From Candidatus Binatia bacterium (GTDB lineage Bacteria; Desulfobacterota_B; Binatia; UBA9968; JAJDTQ01), in assembly GCA_022827045.1 (NCBI GenBank), contig JAJDTQ010000001.1, positions 1 to 41,270 of the forward strand: a DNA stretch of 41,270 nt, written 5' to 3'. Shown in pieces: positions 1-9,751 of the stretch (the stretch's first letter is position 1; the number at the start of each line of letters is the position of its first letter). The notes beneath the pieces were generated by a model. It ran no database searches and had not been told where the DNA came from. It worked only from the letters and a program-made list of their open reading frames with translations. The translations under genes and the position numbers were made by a program.

Positions 1-1
1 C

Positions 2-157
2 GTGGACGCGACCTTGCGGCTGATGGAGGCGACGAAGTTCCCGGTGGAGGAAATGGTGAGCCACGTGTTCCCGCTGGAGGACACCGAGAAGTGCATCCAG
101 GCCGTGGCCGGCGAGATCCCGGAGATGTTCCCGACCAAGGCGCTGATCAAGCCGTAA
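2..157 (+). CDS. C-terminal end of a zinc-binding alcohol dehydrogenase (partial)
   Basis: Only the last 51 residues are in the window; the gene begins upstream. The fragment ends in FPTKALIKP followed by TAA and aligns without gaps to the C-terminus of the complete dehydrogenase at 220-1308 (shared blocks DATLRLME, MVSHVF, FPTKALIKP). The two are therefore tandem paralogues of the medium-chain dehydrogenase/reductase family. This end of the protein belongs to the catalytic domain, so substrate cannot be inferred. A hairpin follows the stop. Confidence 0.85.
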   Translation: MDATLRLMEATKFPVEEMVSHVFPLEDTEKCIQAVAGEIPEMFPTKALIKP

Positions 158-175
158 CGTCGAAATCCATCGTCC

Positions 176-196
176 CCCTCTCCCAGACGGAGAGGG
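176..196. repeat. GC-rich hairpin between the tandem dehydrogenases
   Basis: Arms CCCTCTCC (176-183) and GGAGAGGG (189-196) pair perfectly around a 5-base loop. There is no T run after it, so it is not a standard intrinsic terminator. The same CCCTCTCC/GGAGAGGG core recurs at 12400-12420 and 33983-34066, which marks it as one copy of a dispersed intergenic repeat. It may still slow transcription between the two dehydrogenase genes. Confidence 0.6.
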
Positions 197-219
197 ACTG
201 AGATCCGTAGAGAGGCTTT

Positions 220-1308
220 ATGAGCGAGACTTGTAGAGCGGCGACGCTGGTGGAGTACGGGAAGATCGAGGTGCGGGAGTACCCGGTGCCGGACATTCCG
301 CCGGACGGCGGCCTCCTGAAGGTGGAGATGGGCGGGGTGTGCGGTACGGACTACAAGTACTACACCGGCAAGCTCAACCTGCCCCTGCCCATGATCTTAG
401 GCCACGAGATCCTCGGCCGGGTGGAGAAGCTCGGCGCCCGGGCGGCGCAGATCCATGGCGTCAAGGAAGGCGACCGGGTGATCATCAAGGGGTCTCTCGG
501 GTGCGGCCGGTGCGCGGACTGCCGCCGCGGCGGCGACCGCTTCTGCAAGCAGCGCGCCGCGTACGGCTCGCGGATGTCCTCCGCCGATCCGCCGCATCTC
601 TTCGGCGGCTTCGCCGAATATCTGTACATCACACCCTCCGCGCTGCTGACCCGCATCAGCGACGACCTGCCGCCGGAAGCCGCGGCCCTGGTTGGAGCGG
701 TGATGGCCAACGGCTTCCAGTGGGCGCTGCGGCATGGCGGCGTCAAGATGGGCGACTACGTGTTGATACAGGGCCCAGGCCAGCAGGGGCTGGCCTGCAC
801 CTTCGCGTCGAGCCACGCGGGCGCCGCGCGCATCTTCGTGGCCGGCATCGGGCGCGACAAGAGCCGGCTGGAGGTGGCCGAGCAGTTCGGGGCGCACCGC
901 ACCATCAACGTGGAAGAGGAGAACGTGGTGGACGTGATCCGCGAGGAGACCGGCGGCGCCATGTGCGACGTCGTCGTCGACGTCTCCGGCAGCCCGGCCG
1001 CCATCGTCACCTCGGTGGAGTGTCTCAGGCGCCAGGGCAAGCTCGTGCTCGGCGGGCTGACGGGCGACAAGACCCTCACCCCCATGCACATGGACCGTCT
1101 CGTGTGGGGCGAGATCTGCGTGCAGGGGGCCTACACGGGCGACAACGACGCCATCGATGCCACCCTCCGGCTCATGGAGACCACCGGCTTCCCGGTGGAG
1201 CAGATGGTGAGCCATGTCTTCTCGCTCGACGAGACCGAGCAGTGCATCCGCGCGGTCGGAGGCGAGGTGCCCGAGTTGTTTCCGACCAAGGCGCTGATCA
1301 AGCCTTGA
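220..1308 (+). CDS. Zinc-dependent medium-chain alcohol dehydrogenase
   Basis: A 362-residue NAD(P)-dependent dehydrogenase of the MDR superfamily, of normal length. The GroES-like catalytic domain holds the catalytic-zinc motif GVCGTD (C41) and GHE at 61-63. The structural-zinc lobe has the four-cysteine pattern CGRCADCRRGGDRFC, roughly residues 92-107. The Rossmann domain has a glycine-rich turn GPGQQGLA near residue 187. It is the second of two tandem copies and ends only four bases before ispE, so the two may be co-transcribed although no pathway links them. Substrate is unknown; the family includes threonine, sorbitol and other polyol or alcohol dehydrogenases. Confidence 0.9.
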   Translation: MSETCRAATLVEYGKIEVREYPVPDIPPDGGLLKVEMGGVCGTDYKYYTGKLNLPLPMILGHEILGRVEKLGARAAQIHGVKEGDRVIIKGSLGCGRCADCRRGGDRFCKQRAAYGSRMSSADPPHLFGGFAEYLYITPSALLTRISDDLPPEAAALVGAVMANGFQWALRHGGVKMGDYVLIQGPGQQGLACTFASSHAGAARIFVAGIGRDKSRLEVAEQFGAHRTINVEEENVVDVIREETGGAMCDVVVDVSGSPAAIVTSVECLRRQGKLVLGGLTGDKTLTPMHMDRLVWGEICVQGAYTGDNDAIDATLRLMETTGFPVEQMVSHVFSLDETEQCIRAVGGEVPELFPTKALIKP

Positions 1309-1312
1309 GGGC

Positions 1313-2161
1313 ATGAAGCTATTCGCGCCCGCCAAGGTGAATCTCTACCTCCGGATCACGGGCCGGCGTGACGACGGCTATCATCTGCTCGACACCCTGA
1401 TGGTGCCCATCAGCCTGGGCGACGAGGTCGAGATCACCCGGGTCGACGGGCCTCCGAAGTCCGTGACGGTCCACGCCGACGCCCCCGACCTTCCCCTGGG
1501 GGAGGAGAATACCGTCTTTCGGGCCGCGCGGGCCTTCCATGAACGTAGCGGCCGCGACGCCCCCGTCGCCATAACCATCCGGAAACGCATCCCGATCGGC
1601 GCCGGGCTCGGCGGCGGCAGCACCGATGCCGCGGCCGTCCTGCGCGGGTTGAACGACCTGCTCGGCGCCGGCCTGTCCACCGAAGATCTGATGGCAGCGG
1701 CGCTTTCGGTGGGCGCCGACGTGCCGTTCTTCATCCGCGGCGAGGCGGCGCGGGCGCGGGGGATCGGCGAGGAGCTGAGCCCGGCGGGACCGCTGCCCCG
1801 GCTCGCCATGGTGGTGCTGTTTCCCAACCTGCCGGTATCCACCGCCTGGGTCTACCGCAACTTCCGGTTCAAGTTGACAAAAACTTCCAATAATAATAAC
1901 TTGATCGGAAAATTGGACACTCCGCACGAAGTGGCTCAGGTCATGGTCAACGACCTTGAAACCGTAACCGTCAGCCGCTATCCGCGCATTGCCCGGCTCA
2001 AGGAACGACTTGACCGGGAGGGAGCGATCGGTAGCCTGATGTCGGGCAGCGGCTCCGCGGTTTTCGGGGTATTCGCTGACGAGGCGGACGCCAGGAGAGC
2101 GTTCGCGGGCTTCGATGGCGAAAAAGACGTTCGCGCGTATCTGGCTTTTTCGCTGACATAA
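1313..2161 (+). CDS. ispE: 4-diphosphocytidyl-2-C-methyl-D-erythritol kinase
   Basis: IspE phosphorylates 4-diphosphocytidyl-2-C-methyl-D-erythritol with ATP, the fourth step of the MEP isoprenoid pathway, in the cytoplasm. The 282-residue length is typical. Visible motifs are the N-terminal FAPAKVNLYL, the GHMP-kinase ATP loop IPIGAGLGGGSTDAA around residues 95-108, VGADVPFF with the catalytic aspartate, and the C-terminal glycine loop MSGSGSAVFG. An unusually AT-rich patch encoding TSNNNN lies at about 1878-1918 and contains a consensus -35 hexamer. The following spoVG gene is 38 bases downstream; ispE next to spoVG and prs is a recurring bacterial arrangement. Confidence 0.95.
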   Translation: MKLFAPAKVNLYLRITGRRDDGYHLLDTLMVPISLGDEVEITRVDGPPKSVTVHADAPDLPLGEENTVFRAARAFHERSGRDAPVAITIRKRIPIGAGLGGGSTDAAAVLRGLNDLLGAGLSTEDLMAAALSVGADVPFFIRGEAARARGIGEELSPAGPLPRLAMVVLFPNLPVSTAWVYRNFRFKLTKTSNNNNLIGKLDTPHEVAQVMVNDLETVTVSRYPRIARLKERLDREGAIGSLMSGSGSAVFGVFADEADARRAFAGFDGEKDVRAYLAFSLT

Positions 2162-2172
2162 GGGCAAGCCAT

Positions 2173-2195
2173 CCGTCCCTGGACGGAAAGGAGGT
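2173..2195 (+). promoter_or_regulatory. Small hairpin and strong ribosome binding site of spoVG
   Basis: CCGTCC (2173-2178) and GGACGG (2181-2186) form an inverted repeat that directly abuts AAAGGAGGT (2187-2195), four to five bases before the GTG start at 2200. The near-perfect Shine-Dalgarno decides this start. Whether the hairpin affects translation is inference. Confidence 0.45.
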
Positions 2196-2199
2196 CCCT

Positions 2200-2484
2200 G
2201 TGGAGGTCACGGAAGTCAAGGTCTTTCCCGTCGAGGAGGATAAGCTCAAGGCTTATGTGACCATCACCCTGGACGACTGCTTCGTGGTTCGGGACCTCAA
2301 AGTCATACGCGGCACCTCGGGTCTGTTCGTTTCCATGCCCAGCAAGAAGCGCCGGGATGGCACCTACAAGGATGTGGCGCACCCGCTCAACAGCGAGACG
2401 CGCAGGATGATCGAAGAAAGGATTATCGCGGCATACAGGGAAGTTACAACGGGCGATGCGGGCCAGGACCGGGATGACGGCTAG
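2200..2484 (+). CDS. spoVG: SpoVG family RNA/DNA-binding regulator
   Basis: A 94-residue protein starting with GTG behind a strong Shine-Dalgarno. It matches SpoVG along its length: MEVTEVKVFPV at the start, the central beta-sheet core with VVRDLKVIRG, the signature GLFVSMPSKK near residues 45-54, and DVAHPLNSETR before a C-terminal helix. SpoVG proteins bind nucleic acids and act as global regulators in Firmicutes and spirochaetes; in Gram-negatives such as this the role is largely unstudied. It sits between ispE and tRNA-Gln/prs, an arrangement shared by several deltaproteobacterial groups. Confidence 0.93.
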   Translation: MEVTEVKVFPVEEDKLKAYVTITLDDCFVVRDLKVIRGTSGLFVSMPSKKRRDGTYKDVAHPLNSETRRMIEERIIAAYREVTTGDAGQDRDDG

Positions 2485-2524
2485 CCGTTCCCGGACAGCA
2501 CACGCGGACGCCGACGGGACGGGA

Positions 2525-2599
2525 TGGGCGGTCGCCAAGTGGTAAGGCCCCGGATTTTGGATCCGGTATTCGAAGGTTCGAATCCTTCCCGCCCAGCCA
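2525..2599 (+). tRNA. tRNA-Gln (anticodon TTG)
   Basis: A full cloverleaf can be drawn. The acceptor arm TGGGCGG (2525-2531) pairs with CCGCCCA (2589-2595). The anticodon stem CCGGA/TCCGG encloses the loop TTTTGGA, giving anticodon TTG at 2557-2559. The T arm is GAAGG-TTCGAAT-CCTTC. The discriminator base is G2596 and CCA is encoded at 2597-2599. The anticodon reads CAA (and CAG by wobble), so the isotype is Gln. It lies alone between spoVG and prs. Confidence 0.96.
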
Positions 2600-2704
2600 A
2601 GCTCTCTCCTTGACAGGCCGGTGTAGGGGCGCGTTTCAAACCCGCCCGTGGCCCACATGGCACGACAGCACTGGCGCTTTCTCTCACGGCAACAGGTAGG
2701 TGAC

Positions 2705-3655
2705 ATGGGGTCGTTGCACGATGAAATGAGAATCTTCGCGGGTAATTCCAATCCCCCGCTGGCGCGCGATATCTGCCACGGTCTCGAGATCCCCTTGGGG
2801 GAGGCGTTGGTGGAGACTTTCAGCGACGGTGAGATCCGGGTGGAGATCAAGGAAAACGTGCGCGGCTGCGACGTCTTCGTGATCCAGTCGACCTGCGCGC
2901 CCGGCAACGACAACCTGATGGAGCTGCTGATCATGCTGGACGCGTTCCGGCGCGCCTCGGCCAAGCGGGTGACCGCGGTGATCCCCTACTACGGTTACGC
3001 GCGGCAGGACCGGAAGGTAGCCCCCAGGGTACCCATCAGCGCCAAGCTGGTGGCGGATCTCATTACCACCGCCGGCGCCGCGCGCATGCTCACCATGGAC
3101 CTTCATTCGGGCCAGATCCAGGGCTTCTTCAACATCCCGGTGGACAACCTCTACGCGTCGCCGGTGCTGCTGCAGTACCTGGAGAGCCGCGTCGGCGGAG
3201 AGAAATCGACCGTTGTGTCGCCGGACGCGGGCGGCGCTCAGCGCGCGCGGGCCTTCGCCACCAAGCTGAACGTGGCGATGGCGGTCATCGACAAGCGCCG
3301 TGCCGACGCCAACGTGGTGGAGGAGATGAACATCATCGGCGAGGTGGACGGCAAGACCGCCATCCTCATCGACGACATGGTGGACACGGCCGGGACCATC
3401 GCCATGGCCGCGGAAGCGTTGGTCCGGGCGGGCGCGAGAAAGGTCATCGGCTGCTGCACCCACGCCATCCTCTCGGGCAAGGCGCTGGACAGGATCAACG
3501 ACTCGCCCATGGAGGAGATGGTGGTCACCGACACCGTTCCCTTGAGCGAAAAGATGGCCAGGTGCGACAAGTTGAAGCCCCTGTCGGTGGCGCCTCTCAT
3601 CGGGGAGGCCATTCGCAGGACCCACCTGGAGAGGTCCATCAGCTCGCTTTTCTGA
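2705..3655 (+). CDS. prs: Ribose-phosphate pyrophosphokinase (PRPP synthase)
   Basis: The enzyme makes 5-phosphoribosyl-1-pyrophosphate from ribose 5-phosphate and ATP, feeding nucleotide, histidine and tryptophan synthesis. The ATG at 2705 was chosen because AGGTAGG lies just upstream and it gives a 316-residue protein, the usual length; an upstream in-frame ATG at 2648 would add 19 atypical residues. Visible motifs: FSDGEIRV, QSTCAPGNDNLMELL, PYYGYARQDRK, DLHSGQIQGFF, and the PRPP loop DDMVDTAGT near residues 222-230. One family-conserved stretch, usually SPDIGG, reads SPDAGG here. It is followed by rplY and pth, a common bacterial trio. Confidence 0.96.
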   Translation: MGSLHDEMRIFAGNSNPPLARDICHGLEIPLGEALVETFSDGEIRVEIKENVRGCDVFVIQSTCAPGNDNLMELLIMLDAFRRASAKRVTAVIPYYGYARQDRKVAPRVPISAKLVADLITTAGAARMLTMDLHSGQIQGFFNIPVDNLYASPVLLQYLESRVGGEKSTVVSPDAGGAQRARAFATKLNVAMAVIDKRRADANVVEEMNIIGEVDGKTAILIDDMVDTAGTIAMAAEALVRAGARKVIGCCTHAILSGKALDRINDSPMEEMVVTDTVPLSEKMARCDKLKPLSVAPLIGEAIRRTHLERSISSLF

Positions 3656-3703
3656 TCGACCGCGTTCACGGTATTCGCGGCATTTCCGCAGGAGGTTCAG
3701 GTT

Positions 3704-4360
3704 TTGGAAACGGTAGAAGTTCCGGTAGAGACGAGGCAGGTCGGCAACAAGCGCGACGCGGGACGCCTGCGGCGCGACGGAATCCTTCCTGGAGTCGTTT
3801 ACGGCCGTGGGACCGACGGCGTCGCCATGCAGGTGAACGGCCGGGAGCTCAGGAGCCGTGTCGGCAGCCTGGAGGGCTCTCATGTGCTCCGGTTCAAGTC
3901 CGCCGCCGACAGTCTCGACGGCAGGCTCGTCCTCATCAAGAACGTGCAGTATCACCCGGTGACCCATGCCGTCGCCCACATCGACTTCTACGAGGTGGAC
4001 GTGACGCGGAAGATCACCGTCATGGTCGGCCTTCATTTCGTGGGGCGGGCCGAGGGCGTCGTCCACGGAGGGGTGTTGCAGCCCATCGTGCGGGAGCTGG
4101 AGGTCGAGTGCCTGCCCATGGATATCCCGGCGCAGATAGAAGTGGACGTTTCTCCCCTGGAGATCGGTCACGCGCTCAAGGCCGGCGACATCACCCTGCC
4201 GCCCGACGTGGTCAACCACACTCCGGATCTGACCCTGGTGTCGGTGCTTGCGCCCACGGTCTCCACCCTGGCGGAGGAGGAGGCTGAAGGGGCGGCGGAG
4301 GAGACCGCGGAAGCGGCCGAGGAACAGGCCGCGGAGTCCGCGGAACAGACCAGCGAGTGA
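3704..4360 (+). CDS. rplY: 50S ribosomal protein L25 / general stress protein Ctc
   Basis: A 218-residue two-domain L25 of the long Ctc/TL5 type: an N-terminal 5S rRNA-binding domain (RRDGILPGVVYG near 24-35) and a C-terminal beta domain. The start is TTG at 3704, fixed by AGGAGG at 3690-3695 eight bases upstream. The last 28 residues are almost only Glu and Ala, an acidic tail seen in many long L25 proteins. It follows prs by 48 bases and precedes pth by 67. Confidence 0.95.
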   Translation: METVEVPVETRQVGNKRDAGRLRRDGILPGVVYGRGTDGVAMQVNGRELRSRVGSLEGSHVLRFKSAADSLDGRLVLIKNVQYHPVTHAVAHIDFYEVDVTRKITVMVGLHFVGRAEGVVHGGVLQPIVRELEVECLPMDIPAQIEVDVSPLEIGHALKAGDITLPPDVVNHTPDLTLVSVLAPTVSTLAEEEAEGAAEETAEAAEEQAAESAEQTSE

Positions 4361-4427
4361 TCTCCACGCGCGTCGCCGATATCCGGGAGTCCTCCACGCG
4401 GTCGGGGTTCCGTAACAGGGTAGCCGC

Positions 4428-5006
4428 GTGAATCTCGTGGTGGGCCTGGGCAACCCGGGCCGGCGATACGCGCGCACGCGCCATAATCTCGGGTTTCTGC
4501 TGCTGGACCGCATCGCGGAAGCCAGGGGGATCCGCATCGGCGACGACCGGTGCGAATCGTTGGTGGGTCGGGGAGAGTGGGAGCGGGAGTCCCTGGTGCT
4601 CGCCAAGCCCCAGACCTACATGAACAACAGCGGCGTGGCGGTCGCGGCTCTGCTGCGGCGCTTTCGGGTCCGGGGCGCGGATTTGGTGGTGGCCTACGAC
4701 GACCTGGATCTGCCCTTCGGGCGCTTGCGGATCCGCTGCGGCGGGTCCGCCGGCGGACACCGGGGCTTGGCGTCGATCCTGCAGCATGTGGCCGACCGTG
4801 ACTTCGTCCGGCTCCGCATGGGCATCGGCCGTCCACCCGCGGGGGTGGACCCGGTGGAATACGTGCTGAGCCGGTTCTCGGCCGAGGAGCAGCGATCGTT
4901 GGAGGACATCCTGTCCAGGGCCGAGGAAGCGCTGGAAGCAATCGTACTGAAGGGCCCGGTGCGGGCCATGGAAGATTTCAATCGACAGGAGCCTGCCCCG
5001 CGGTAG
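4428..5006 (+). CDS. pth: Peptidyl-tRNA hydrolase
   Basis: Pth cleaves the ester bond of peptidyl-tRNAs released from stalled ribosomes and recycles the tRNA. The 192-residue protein has the GTG start typical of this context and all active-site landmarks: GLGNPG with N9, catalytic H19 in TRHNLGF, PQTYMNNSG with the substrate-binding Asn, and the conserved aspartate in YDDLDLPFG. GGSAGGHRGL is also intact. It follows rplY as in many bacteria. Confidence 0.96.
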   Translation: MNLVVGLGNPGRRYARTRHNLGFLLLDRIAEARGIRIGDDRCESLVGRGEWERESLVLAKPQTYMNNSGVAVAALLRRFRVRGADLVVAYDDLDLPFGRLRIRCGGSAGGHRGLASILQHVADRDFVRLRMGIGRPPAGVDPVEYVLSRFSAEEQRSLEDILSRAEEALEAIVLKGPVRAMEDFNRQEPAPR

Positions 5007-5050
5007 ATTCCGTGCTGACCGGGCAGGCTTCTCAATAGAGGAGGGGCGTT

Positions 5051-7099
<2,049 letters not shown>

Positions 7100-7149
7100 G
7101 CCCGCAGGTTGTAAAGGGACCACCCCTGTGTTAAGAAAATCCGACGATT

Positions 7150-7626
7150 ATGGCTGAAGAAACAACCCATTACGAGACGCTTTTCATCGTTCACCCGGTT
7201 CACAGCGGCAAGAACAAAGAGCTCTGTGACAGGTACCTGGGAGTTCTGGAAGGGCGAGGAGCAACCGTTACGCATTTCGAGGAATGGGGCATGCGCGATC
7301 TCGCCTACCCCATCGAGAAGCAGGGCAGGGGCTTCTACAACCTGGTCCAGTACCAGGCTTCGGCGGGAACCAGCGAGGAGCTCGAGCGGCTGATGCGGCT
7401 GAGCGACGAGGTCATGCGCTGCATGACCGTGGTTCTGGACGAGGACGTGCTGCCCCTGGCGCGGACGGATCAACCCGCGCCCGCACCGGAACCGGCGGCG
7501 GCACCGGAGCCGGAATCAACGCCGGAGCCGGAATCAACCTCGGCACCAGAATCAGAATCCACACCGGCAGCGGCCGCCGAGCAGGCGGAAGAACCCAAGG
7601 AAGTCCAGGACGGCTCTGAAGCCTAG
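7150..7626 (+). CDS. rpsF: 30S ribosomal protein S6 with extended tail
   Basis: The first ~100 residues are an ordinary S6 domain ([10 protein letters not shown] at the start, [13 protein letters not shown] in the middle, FYNLVQYQ). S6 binds S18 and 16S rRNA in the platform of the small subunit. The protein has 158 residues instead of about 100-130. The extra part is a low-complexity tail of Pro, Glu, Ala and Ser with imperfect copies of PEPEST. It starts the rpsF-rpsR-DUF2232-rplI group. No strong Shine-Dalgarno is visible before the ATG. Confidence 0.94.
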   Translation: MAEETTHYETLFIVHPVHSGKNKELCDRYLGVLEGRGATVTHFEEWGMRDLAYPIEKQGRGFYNLVQYQASAGTSEELERLMRLSDEVMRCMTVVLDEDVLPLARTDQPAPAPEPAAAPEPESTPEPESTSAPESESTPAAAAEQAEEPKEVQDGSEA

Positions 7627-7678
7627 CGGCTTCGGGGAGGCGGAACGGACGGATGGAAGAGCGGGACACTAGGTAAAG

Positions 7679-7957
7679 ATGGCAGAATATCGCGGGAGAA
7701 GAGGCTCGGAAGATCATGATTCGCCACCTCGTCGGCGCGGCATGTCGCGCCGCAAGGTGTGCCGCTTCTGCGCCAACCAGGATCTTCGTTTCGACTACAA
7801 GGACACCAAGCTCCTGAGCGGGTTCATGACGGAGCGCGGCAAGATCACACCGAGCCGCATCACCGGAACCTGTTGCTGGTGTCAACGACGCTTGTCCAAG
7901 GCAATCAAGCGGGCCCGTCTGGTAGCGTTACTCCCCTATACCACCGTAAAGCTCTGA
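7679..7957 (+). CDS. rpsR: 30S ribosomal protein S18
   Basis: A 92-residue S18. The conserved core runs from KVCRFC to SRITGTC and [18 protein letters not shown]. Cysteine pairs CRFC and CCWC make this the zinc-binding (C+) variant of S18. AGGTAAAG lies directly before the ATG. The N-terminal ~20 residues are basic and variable. It follows rpsF without the ssb gene that separates the two in many other phyla. Confidence 0.95.
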   Translation: MAEYRGRRGSEDHDSPPRRRGMSRRKVCRFCANQDLRFDYKDTKLLSGFMTERGKITPSRITGTCCWCQRRLSKAIKRARLVALLPYTTVKL

Positions 7958-8049
7958 TCCGGCGGCCCCCGCCTGGTGGCCTGTGACATGCAAATGCGCG
8001 GCAAATTGCGGGAGCTTCCCGCCGTGGGCGGGCCGCGACGGGTCTGTTT

Positions 8050-8994
8050 ATGAATGGGCTTGACACGCTGAAGTGGTTCGGCCTGGGCCTGGCCGCCACC
8101 CTGCTGCTTTTCTTCGCGGGGCTGAGGGTGCCGGTCGCCGGTCTGGTTGTGCTTCCACTGGTGATCTTCCCGGCCCTGTACGTGGGCGTGAGGGCGGGGA
8201 AGCAGGCGGGGCTCCTGCTGCCGGCGGCGGCGGTGGTGTTCGTCTTCGCCATGGCCGGCCTGGAAGCCGCGGCGGCCTACCTGGTTTTCGCGCTGGTGAC
8301 CTTCCTGCTGTTCTTTTCCTTCGGGCGAGGGTGGTCCATTGCCACCATGGTGAGCGGCAACGCCATCTGCACGGTGGCGATCATGCTGGTGACGGCGACG
8401 GCGTTCGCGGGCTCGCTCTCGACCCTGTGGACGACGCTGAAGGCCGGCGCCCACGCTCAGGTCCTCGCGACCTTGGAGGCCTACCAGCGCATGGGACTGT
8501 CCGGCGAGACCATCGAGTTCCTGCGGGAGCAGGCGGAGCAGATGGCGGCGCTGTTCGTCCAGATGCTGCCCGCGATGGTCTTTTTCGCCATCGGAGTCGC
8601 GGTGCTGGTGAACCTGGGGTTGCTGTCGTGGCAGTTCCCGCAGTATCGCTCGTTTTTCTTCGAGGCGGGAGACCTGAAGGAATGGAAGTCGCCGGATCAC
8701 ATGGTGTGGCTGTTGCTGGTTCCCAGCCTGGCGCTTTTTCTGCCCTTGGGAGAGGTTCTGCGCGCTCTGGCGGTGAACGTGGTTTTCGTATGCACCGTGT
8801 TCTACTTCTTCCACGGCCTTGCCATCGTCGCGTACTATTTTCATCACAAGAAGGTTCCGATGTTTTTTCGCGTGCTGGGATACCTGCTCATCGTCTTCGA
8901 GCAGGTTCTCACGGTGCTGGTCATCGGCCTGGGGTTCTTCGACCTGTGGGGCGACTTCCGTCGCCTCAAGCGGCGTACCGCCGGCCTGACCTGA
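8050..8994 (+). CDS. DUF2232 (YybS-like) multi-spanning membrane protein
   Basis: A 314-residue hydrophobic protein with roughly eight membrane segments, for example LAATLLLFFAGL near the start, VAGLVVLPLVIFPALYVGV and FRVLGYLLIVFEQVLTVLVIG near the end. Length, topology and location between rpsR and rplI fit the DUF2232/YybS family, which occupies this place in deltaproteobacteria and Firmicutes. Its function is not established. The stop is only ten bases before rplI, so it is probably co-transcribed with the ribosomal protein genes. The start has no strong Shine-Dalgarno and could lie slightly downstream. Confidence 0.8.
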   Translation: MNGLDTLKWFGLGLAATLLLFFAGLRVPVAGLVVLPLVIFPALYVGVRAGKQAGLLLPAAAVVFVFAMAGLEAAAAYLVFALVTFLLFFSFGRGWSIATMVSGNAICTVAIMLVTATAFAGSLSTLWTTLKAGAHAQVLATLEAYQRMGLSGETIEFLREQAEQMAALFVQMLPAMVFFAIGVAVLVNLGLLSWQFPQYRSFFFEAGDLKEWKSPDHMVWLLLVPSLALFLPLGEVLRALAVNVVFVCTVFYFFHGLAIVAYYFHHKKVPMFFRVLGYLLIVFEQVLTVLVIGLGFFDLWGDFRRLKRRTAGLT

Positions 8995-9004
8995 AGGAGA
9001 TTCG

Positions 9005-9598
9005 ATGGAAGTCGTTCTGAAGGAAGACATTGAAAACCTGGGCCACATGGGCGACGTGGTGAAGGTCAAGGACGGTTACGCCCGCAACTACCTGCTGCCC
9101 CGCGGCCTCGTGGTGCTGGCTAACAACAAGAACCTCAAGGCCCTGGAGCACGAGCAGCGCATGATCGCCCAACGCCGCGAGCGCCTCACCAAGGAGGCGC
9201 AAGGCATCAGCGACAAGCTCGCCGGAGTGTCTCTCGAGTTCACCGCCAAGGTCGGCGAGGAGGGCCGGCTCTTCGGCTCGGTGACCACCATGGACATCGA
9301 GAAGGCGCTCAAGGAGCAGGGCTACGACGTCGAGCGCCGCAGGATCGTCCTGGACGCCCCCATCAAGAACGTGGGCGACTACGAGGTCCCCATCCGGCTC
9401 CGGCCGGAAGTGATGCCGAGCATCAAGGTGAAGGTGGTGTCGGAGGATCAGCCGGAGGGAGAAGTTCAGGCCGAGGCCGCGGATGGTGAAGCTGAAACCG
9501 CTTCCGCCGAAGCAGTCGATGGTGAAGCGCCGTCAGGTGAAGGTGAAGAAGGGTCCGCCGAGCGAGACCGCAGCGAGCCTTCAGCCGCGTCCGAATAG
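9005..9598 (+). CDS. rplI: 50S ribosomal protein L9 with acidic tail
   Basis: The N-terminal domain carries the L9 signature: MEVVLKEDIENLGHMGD, then VKDGYARNYLLPRGL around residues 20-35. A long connecting helix and a C-terminal rRNA-binding domain (GRLFGSVTTMDIEKAL) follow. The protein has 197 residues against the usual ~150; the last ~50 are Glu-, Ala- and Ser-rich and have no counterpart in standard L9. A GAAGGAG Shine-Dalgarno precedes the ATG. It ends the ribosomal protein group. Confidence 0.95.
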   Translation: MEVVLKEDIENLGHMGDVVKVKDGYARNYLLPRGLVVLANNKNLKALEHEQRMIAQRRERLTKEAQGISDKLAGVSLEFTAKVGEEGRLFGSVTTMDIEKALKEQGYDVERRRIVLDAPIKNVGDYEVPIRLRPEVMPSIKVKVVSEDQPEGEVQAEAADGEAETASAEAVDGEAPSGEGEEGSAERDRSEPSAASE

Positions 9599-9751
9599 AT
9601 GTCCCCGGCATTCGACAAAGTGATGGCCGGGCTCGACGACGCCCGTGCATGCCTGAAGGGCGCCCGCGACGGTTTCGAGTCGCATGAAGTTGAAGTGCCG
9701 GAGCCGCCTCGCGCAACCGCTAGTCCATCAACTCCACCGCCGCCGCGCTGA
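9599..9751 (+). pseudogene. Remnant of an Xre/HigA-like antitoxin gene (N-terminus only)
   Basis: An ATG directly follows the rplI stop and opens a 50-codon frame. Its first ~37 residues (FDKVMAGLDDARACLKGAR, then HEVEVPEP) resemble the N-terminus of HigA/NadS-type antitoxins, where a similar leader precedes DVRAIR and a helix-turn-helix. Here the similarity ends abruptly near 9710, and the remaining codons (Pro/Ser/Thr) are antisense to the end of the neighbouring transketolase gene. The DNA-binding domain is missing and no toxin gene is nearby. The resemblance is from memory of the family. Confidence 0.4.

Noticed and set aside
2684..4606. Long open frame on the - strand over prs and rplY
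   Set aside because: Low-complexity His/Arg/Asp-rich translation, antisense to two well-supported genes; a by-product of high GC.
7500..7590. Repeated GCACCGGAGCCGGAATCA-like units as a possible CRISPR or tandem repeat locus
   Set aside because: They are in-frame codons of the Pro/Glu/Ser tail of S6, without spacers.
9599..9719. Intrinsic terminator after rplI
   Set aside because: No GC stem followed by a T run is seen; the stretch is better read as an antitoxin gene remnant.
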